NCBI RefSeq assembly: GCF_041381155.1
Contig: NC_091137.1
Span: 13,511,765-13,575,764 of the forward strand
Direction of reading: 5' to 3'
DNA length: 64,000 nt
From: Argopecten irradians
Taxonomy: Eukaryota; Mollusca; Bivalvia; Pectinida; Pectinidae
Made by a program: the position numbers and the translations under genes. Of the stretch, positions 60,201-64,000 are shown piece by piece (the stretch's first letter is position 1; the number at the start of each line of letters is the position of its first letter). The notes beneath the pieces were generated by a model. That model did not search any database. It was not told where the DNA came from and saw only the letters and a list, made by a program, of their open reading frames with translations.

Positions 60201-62658
60201 GCCTAGTACACATGTATACACAACAGACTTTCTCACAACCTAAGTTACAAGTCCCTGTGATTGCAATGGATACCTACCCACAAGGGAGCTAACTCTGTAA
60301 TATGAAAAAACAGAATAAGTAAACTGGGATTACCATCTGTCAACTGTCCTTGATCAGCCTCGTTCCTACTCAGCCTATCCTCCAGTTCATCTGTCCTCAA
60401 ATCCTCAGGATTCTGTGCCTCATTTTCCTCCTGCCGGTGTGCTATGTCTACTCTCATGGAATGGTCAAGGTCAAGGTCCTGTTGATCACCTGTAATAGAG
60501 TAAATGTAGAGGAGCACAAAGTGTAATACGGTCAAGGTCAAGGTCCTGTTGATCACCTGTAATAGAGTAAATGTAGAGGAGTACCAAGTGTAACATGGTC
60601 AAGGTCAAGGTCCTATTGATCACCTGTAATAGAGTACGGTAAACCTTCGGTTAGTTCGAACAAAATTAAATAAATATTGATGGACCAGTTCGAATTATCC
60701 GAAATTAAGCTTCAGGAAAAAATCGTGAGTTCGAACTATCCGAGTTGAAATCGGTAAAAACCAGTTTGGGTACCAATGTATCTGGCATAAGAAATGTAAG
60801 GCAGAAAAAGCAGGAAAAGTATTTAGTTTCCTGAAGATTATATATTCAATCATTTTCTCGTAAACATGAGCATTTAATATTGGTGAATTTATAATTAATT
60901 GCGTAGCAGAAGCCGCATGCATATGTGCACGTGGACAAGGCCCCAAACAGCACCGTTTTTTACATTCATTTCGTAAAATTAGGTCACAATCTCACTGTGA
61001 GTGTCAGATTGTCCAAAACCCGATTGCATATTGTCTGCTTCTAAAATTACGTAAATAGTTAATAGTTTTAACCTGATGAAAAGCTACGTATCTATTGTTC
61101 AATTACCCAACATGTGGATTGTTTTGGCTGGAGCTGAATATGTAATCACACCCACTTGCTATGACCCAGCGGCTGGCTTTTGATGCTCGCTGTGACACCT
61201 CGTAACTGGCCTGTCCAAGCCAGCGTGAGGCACATGTTTACAGGTAATTTAACACCTTGATTGGCTGATTAAAGAGATAGATTGAATGCATATTTTAATG
61301 TCGACTTAAACTGATATCCGTATCTAGATTGGACTTAACAAACATTGGCGATTTCTTCCACGTGTTTCCATCAGGTACAGCGAATTTAAATATACATTGT
61401 CGGGGCCTAAGATTAAACATTTGGCCTACGATATATATCGGCATAAATAATTTTGATTTATAGCTTAAAATGTTCATTACTTATCTGTCGTATGGTCATT
61501 ATAATGATCATTTATACAATCTTTATTCCAAACATCAAAACTGTTGCAATATGCAAAATATATCGCCGTTTTTGGGGACCCCATTGCGCCGATTTGCCGA
61601 CAAAAATCTTACTTTTACGTTCATTATTTGAGGTGTTCGAACTATCCGAAATAGGATTGATTATAAAAAGTCAGTGTTTGAACTATCACTAGCTAAAAAA
61701 ATACTGTTTTTCTGGAAAAAATTCTGTGTTCGAACTATCAGGCGGTTCGAATTAACCAGAGGTTTACCGTAAATGTAGAGGAGTACCAAGTGTAACATGG
61801 TCAAGGTCCTGTTAATCACCTGTAATAGAGTAAATGTAGAGGAGTACCAAGTGTAACATGGTCAAGGTCCTGTTGATCACTTGTAATAGAGTAAATGTAG
61901 AGGAGTACCAAGTGTAACATGGTCAAGGTCAAGGTCCTGTTGATCACCTGTAATAGAGTAAATGTAGAGGAGTACCAAGTGTAACATTGTCAAGGTCAAG
62001 GTCCTGTTGATCACCTGTAATAGAGTAAATGTAGAGGAGTACCAAGTGTAACATTGTCAAGGTCAAGGTCCTGTTGATCACCTGTAATAGAGTAAATGTA
62101 GAGGAGTACCAAGTGTAACATGGTCAAGGTCCTGTTGATCACCTGTAATAGAATCAATGTAGAAAAGTACCAAGCGTAACATGGTCAAGGTCCTGCTGAT
62201 CACCTGTAATAGAATAAATGTAAAGGAGTACCAAGTGTAACATGGTCAAGGTCAAGGTCGTGATAATCACCTCTATTAGAAGTCACCTAGCGCAACATAT
62301 TAAAGTTTAATTGTTCCTATTGCATTAATAGATTGAAGGGGTTTCAATTTTACCAAAAATATCTTTCTAATTTATGTCTACAAAAATATTCATGATAAAT
62401 AAATTATAATCAATCGAAACAGAAACAAAGAATTTGATTTCACTATTATTAAATTTCCTTTTTTTTGTGTCATCTTAAGCGATAGACCAATGGAAACACC
62501 TTATTGGCCATGACCACCCTCAACAAACATTGTGTATAAATACCTTCGAAGGCAACATCTTCAGCTGTAGGCATCTTCTCATCAACAGCCTCGTAGAAAT
62601 CACCCAGTTTGGCCATGAAGTCCCTGACGACCTGATCCTGGGGCATCGTCTCCACAAT
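51174..62658 (-). CDS. ACBD5: ACBD5-type acyl-CoA-binding, tail-anchored peroxisomal protein, last 6 exons (388 aa), N-terminus outside window
   Basis: The model joins 62658-62544, 60489-60334, 58653-58559, 58334-57839, 57622-57432 and 51287-51174; phases are 0,1,1,0,1,0. The first exon starts with IVETMPQDQVVRDFMAKLGD then FYEAVDEKM, matching the family segment IIETMP...FYE-V just after the acyl-CoA-binding domain. Further on come an acidic FFAT-like SDEEFCDTSD, a coiled coil (LAQLQQDMNRVLARLDTVES) and the tail SKWWPFPTLTGRTFFFVFVW then PFVVHWLLTRMFRRRR, where WWPF...WPF--W and the basic end are family hallmarks. Human ACBD5 binds very-long-chain acyl-CoA, sits in the peroxisomal membrane and ties peroxisomes to ER through VAPB; the same role is inferred. 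Exons for the acyl-CoA-binding domain lie beyond the right edge. ACBD4 is the close paralogue; a mollusc gene may be the shared ancestor of both. Confidence 0.9.
51375..52850. repeat. 28-bp minisatellite, about 52 copies, in the last ACBD5-like intron
   Basis: The unit is CAAGTTATAACAATTATCAG plus CAGACTGT or CAGACGGT. CGGT copies dominate at 51400-51720 and CTGT copies dominate after about 51840, with mixed copies at the right. Broken units occur near 51650, 52320-52440 and 52840. It starts about 90 bp upstream of the exon f acceptor. Confidence 0.96.
52851..54094 (-). other. Unique part of the last ACBD5-like intron
   Basis: Between two arrays. AT-rich with no exon seen; contains a small 23-bp tandem repeat at 53583-53702. 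Open frames of 69-86 codons here have no support. Confidence 0.7.
53583..53702. repeat. 23-bp tandem repeat, about 5 copies
   Basis: Unit ATTCTTATTTTCATGTATGG plus TAC, five nearly perfect copies ending GGTACATGCATTC. Confidence 0.93.
54095..57480 (-). repeat. 102-bp minisatellite made of an exon-intron junction, about 33 copies
   Basis: On the gene strand each unit is 51 bp matching the last 51 nt of ACBD5-like exon e (CTGGCACGTCTGGACAGTGT, then GGAGTCAACATTACTAAAAA, then ACACACCACAG) plus 51 bp that begin with the splice donor GTAAAAACATGGAATATAGG and run on to CTCCTACATA. The seed is the real junction at 57432/57431; the copies extend into the intron away from the exon. Main variation is the A run (6 to 10) beside the donor, plus SNPs such as ATGAAG/AAGAAG and GACGTG/GCCGTG on plus. 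As 102 is 34 codons, spurious frames of up to 392 codons appear. Confidence 0.96.
57432..57622 (-). CDS. ACBD5: ACBD5-like exon e (coiled coil before the tail anchor)
   Basis: 191 nt. Acceptor TGTACAG, donor CCACAG|GTAAAA. Encodes LFMAEGGTGDPGVSG, then DDHLAVTLAQLQQDMNRVLA and RLDTVESTLLKNTPQ; the leucine-rich part matches the family coiled coil (L-x2-LQ-DM--VL-RL). The last 51 nt and the donor are the seed of the 102-bp array at 54095-57480. If this donor is skipped, the frame adds VKTWNIG and then stops. Confidence 0.9.
57839..58334 (-). CDS. ACBD5: ACBD5-like exon d (disordered middle region)
   Basis: 496 nt, phase 0 in and 1 out. Starts DSESPPREVEEIISSQTIGN and ends GKLENVEGR. Low-complexity, Ser/Asn/Gly-rich, no folded domain. 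It corresponds to the long variable linker of ACBD5. Acceptor TATATAG, donor CAGAG|GTAAAA. Confidence 0.85.
58559..58653 (-). CDS. ACBD5: ACBD5-like exon c (FFAT-like motif)
   Basis: 95 nt. Encodes LSPPLTNGVDDVSSNSESDE then EFCDTSDHPSQ. EFCDTSD preceded by an acidic tract fits the FFAT pattern (E-F-x-D-A/T-x-E/D) and lines up with the ACBD5 region that binds VAP. Donor CACAG|GTATGA. The intron begins with a 13-base C run on the gene strand (58515-58527) about 30 nt after the donor. Confidence 0.88.
59019..60304. mobile_element. Large foldback (inverted-repeat) element in the intron between exons b and c
   Basis: Arms of about 370-440 bp (59019-59455 and about 59935-60304) are inverted copies at roughly 90 percent identity by eye. 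They share GTGGGTAGGTAT, CACAGGGACTTGTAAC, TTGTGTATACATGTGTACTA, GACTCGCTTGGAAGAGGTAC and CCTTTATTTCA. The left arm has about 75 extra bp near its outer end. The centre (about 480 bp) has no transposase. Termini match the short element at 49236-49392. It ends 30 bp from the exon b donor. Confidence 0.85.
60334..60489 (-). CDS. ACBD5: ACBD5-like exon b (acidic linker)
   Basis: 156 nt, phase 1-1. Acceptor CTATTACAG, donor GATG|GTAATC. Starts DQQDLDLDHSMRVDIAHRQE and ends QGQLTD; acidic, probably disordered. Its first 26 bases and the acceptor are the seed of the tandem array that extends upstream to 62285. Confidence 0.85.
60466..62285 (-). repeat. About 65-bp tandem array made of a splice acceptor plus exon start, about 11 copies, interrupted by a transposon
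   Basis: On the gene strand each unit carries CTCTATTACAG, the acceptor of exon b, then GTGATCAACAGGACCTTGAC, the exon start, then CATGTTACACTTGGTACTCC. Copies occur near 60489 (the real exon), 60550, 60620, then after the inserted element near 61812, 61873, 61939, 62007, 62075, 62138, 62199 and a degenerate one at 62265. Units vary mainly by one or two GGTCAA repeats on plus (about 61 or 67 bp). Confidence 0.93.
60637..61769. mobile_element. Non-autonomous pogo/Tigger-like DNA transposon (1133 bp) with TA target duplication
   Basis: Left end CGGTAAACCTTCGGTTAGTT (60637) and the inverted right end CGGTAAACCTCTGGTTAATT (from 61769 leftward) form terminal repeats of about 24 bp, flanked by TA (60635-60636 and 61770-61771). 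Removing it restores the array phrase GAGTAAATGTAGAGG exactly. Subterminal repeats of the type TTCGAACTATCCGA occur at both ends (about 60684, 60722, 61636, 61722). No transposase frame. The superfamily rests on TA and these ends. Confidence 0.85.
62544..62658 (-). CDS. ACBD5: ACBD5-like exon a (segment after the acyl-CoA-binding domain)
   Basis: 115 nt. Acceptor CACTGTAG, donor GAAG|GTATTT. Encodes IVETMPQDQVVRDFMAKLGD and FYEAVDEKMPTAEDVAFE. The ETMP and FYE-V pattern is the main N-terminal evidence for the family. Confidence 0.9.
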
Positions 62659-62925
62659 CTACAGTGTACAAAGAAAAACATTAGAGTTTATAGTAATGAT
62701 AATTATATCTGGTTACAGAACACATATCACGTCAAATCTCAAGATTCAATTACCGGGTAGCTGTAAATAAATGAAAAAGCTAGTATCGAAATGAGGAAAA
62801 ATAACTAACTAATTTGTGCACATTGTTTCCTGAGAAAGATAACTCACAAAGAGCATTATCCTTAGTACTGGTCTATTATATGCATCTAATATTACAGTGT
62901 AATAAGTACTGGTCTATCATATATA

Positions 62926-63350
62926 TGAAACCCTGGTCAATACTAGCCGCAATAGATCGCTCGGCTAGAGAGAACTTCTCTTTAGCTCGATCGGTTGAGC
63001 GTCAGACTAGTAATCCAGAGGTCCCGAGTTCGATCCCTGGCAGAGGCAGGTATTAAATTTATTGTAAATCCTGCACCCTGTTACATTGGCGCCCATGTAG
63101 GGACTCGGGAATGATACTTCACGATACCTGCGAAGGAATCGTTGTGACCCCTGGAAACTCGAGGACGAGTTGATTCCTGGAGGGGGAGTATGAAACCCTG
63201 GTCAATACTAGCCGCAATAGATCGCTCGGCTAGAGAGAACTTCTCTTTAGCTCGATCGGTTGAGCGTCAGACTAGTAATCCAGAGGTCCCGAGTTCGATC
63301 CCTGGCAGAGGCAGGTATTAAATTTATTGTAAATCCTGCACCCTGTTACA
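62926..63350 (+). mobile_element. TRIM-like miniature LTR retrotransposon (425 bp) with tRNA-like LTRs
   Basis: Two identical 160-bp direct repeats (62926-63085 and 63191-63350) begin TGAAACCCTGG and end CCCTGTTACA, the TG...CA of LTRs. Between them are only 105 bp. Right after the first repeat and one T comes TGGCGCCCATGTAGGGAC, a tRNA-Lys-type primer binding site in its first eight and last five bases; right before the second is the purine run GGAGGGGGAGTA, a polypurine tract. The flanks share TATA (4-5 bp target duplication) inside the 41-bp array. There is no coding capacity. Such minimal elements (TRIMs) must borrow enzymes, here probably from a Ty3/Gypsy element (inference from CTCGAGGACGAG and tract layout). 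It sits antisense in an ACBD5-like intron. Confidence 0.82.
62975..63048 (+). other. tRNA-like segment with A and B boxes in the 5' LTR
   Basis: A-box-like TAGCTCGATCGG (62983-62994) and B-box-like GTTCGATCCC (63028-63037) are 33 nt apart, normal for tRNAs. A D-arm (GCTC/GAGC), an anticodon-loop-like CTAGTAA and a partial acceptor pairing (TTCTCT with AGAGGC) can be drawn, but anticodon and T stems are imperfect. Probably a decayed tRNA-derived Pol III promoter, not a functional tRNA. The same segment recurs at +265 in the 3' LTR. Confidence 0.7.
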
Positions 63351-64000
63351 TATATCTAATATTACAGTGTAATTAGTACTGGTCTATTATATACATCTAA
63401 TATTACAGTGTAATTAGTACTGGTCTATTATATATATCTAATATTACAGTGTAATAAGTACTGGTCTATCATATATATCTAATATTACAGTGTAATTAGT
63501 ACTGGTCTATTATATATATCTAATATTACAGTGTAATAAGTACTGGTCTCATACAGACCAGTACTGGTCTATCATATATATCTAATATTACAGTGTAATT
63601 AGTACTGGTCTATTATATATATCTAATATTACAGTGTAATAAGTACTGGTCTATCATATATATCTAATATTACAGTGTAATTAGTACTGGTCTATTATAT
63701 ATATCTAATATTACAGTGTAATAAGTACTGGTCTGTCATATATATCTAATATTACAGTGTAATTACAAACTGATTAGCAGACCAACAGACCATGCACAGA
63801 AGATGAGAGTATGTTCTTTTAAACTTGGAAATATTGTTTTAATTATCTAATTGCCACAGGTTAATCGTCTACATGACTTCACCTACCTAACTAGGATTTT
63901 TCTCACTGACTGAAGTCAGTGTTCTGTCGCCAAAGTTTTAAGTTTTGACATTTAAATATATTGATTAAATTGCTAATCAGTTCAATATATACATATAGTT

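Larger units (their letters stand above)
62872..63766. repeat. About 41-bp minisatellite, split by the TRIM-like element
   Basis: The unit reads TATATATCTAATATTACAGT then GTAATTAGTACTGGTCTATTA; AATAAG/AATTAG and TATTA/TATCA variants alternate in pairs, giving an 82-bp higher-order step. Copies lie at 62872-62925 and 63351-63766, with one broken unit at 63540-63575. Confidence 0.92.
62659..64000 (-). other. Upstream intron of the ACBD5-like gene to the window edge
   Basis: No acyl-CoA-binding-domain exon is visible here, so the upstream exons must lie past 64000. Contents: the 41-bp array, the TRIM-like element and AT-rich unique DNA at both ends. Confidence 0.75.

Noticed and set aside
60695-60946. 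83-codon minus frame in the pogo-like element as a transposase remnant
   Set aside because: No DDE residues or helix-turn-helix motif visible; likely chance in a non-autonomous element.
62975-63048. Functional tRNA gene
   Set aside because: A and B boxes fit, but anticodon and T stems do not pair well, there is no T-run terminator, and it occurs twice inside LTR-like repeats.
62814-63056. 80-codon plus-strand frame across the TRIM-like element
   Set aside because: It runs from satellite into the LTR and ends there; the element is non-coding.
62872-63766. 41-bp array as derived from the exon a acceptor
   Set aside because: Shares only ACACTGTA with the acceptor region; too short to claim.

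Overview
The window looks like animal nuclear DNA, most probably from a bivalve mollusc or a close lophotrochozoan. It is AT-rich, its genes have small exons with GT-AG introns of up to about 6 kb, and there is no operon structure. It also has short inverted-repeat elements, an L1-like retroelement tail and very abundant minisatellites. The bivalve assignment is inference; I could not run a search. Exon models were joined by hand from splice signals, and every internal junction keeps reading phase.

Three protein genes can be supported, all on the minus strand. (1) 3275-9697: a complete three-exon even-skipped/Evx homeobox gene (302 aa) with the homeobox split between homeodomain residues 46 and 47. 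(2) 29710-39270: a complete seven-exon gene for a 530-aa type I membrane protein with a signal peptide, a furin-type site, a basic patch, two EGF-like domains, one transmembrane helix and a long Ser/Pro-rich tail; I do not recognise its orthologue. (3) 51174-62658, running off the right edge: the last six exons (388 aa) of an ACBD5-type acyl-CoA-binding, tail-anchored peroxisomal protein, with an FFAT-like motif, a coiled coil and a C-terminal anchor. No Hox gene is seen next to Evx, and the three genes show no shared pathway.

The two halves differ sharply. From 1 to 32.6 kb there is ordinary unique DNA, apart from a 345-bp tandem duplication in Evx intron 1 and a 5'-truncated L1-like fragment at 22.1-23.3 kb. 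From 32.6 to 63.8 kb there are at least eight unrelated tandem arrays covering about 17 kb: 40 bp at 32.6-36.8 kb, 40/41 bp at 41.3-47.6 kb, 87 bp at 49.4-50.3 kb, 28 bp at 51.4-52.8 kb, 23 bp at 53.6 kb, 102 bp at 54.1-57.5 kb, about 65 bp at 60.5-62.3 kb and about 41 bp at 62.9-63.8 kb.

Two results deserve most attention. First, two of the arrays in the ACBD5-like gene are built from exon-intron junctions. The 102-bp unit is 51 bp of exon 3' end plus 51 bp holding the splice donor and following sequence, repeated about 33 times. The 65-bp unit is a splice acceptor plus the first bases of its exon, repeated about 11 times. Second, a 425-bp element at 62926-63350 has two identical 160-bp LTRs around only 105 bp that hold a primer-binding-site-like and a polypurine-tract-like sequence. 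Each LTR contains a tRNA-like segment with A- and B-box matches, which gives a TRIM-like retroelement with a possible Pol III promoter in its LTR. A pogo/Tigger-like non-autonomous transposon (60637-61769) and a large foldback element (59019-60304) also lie in this gene.
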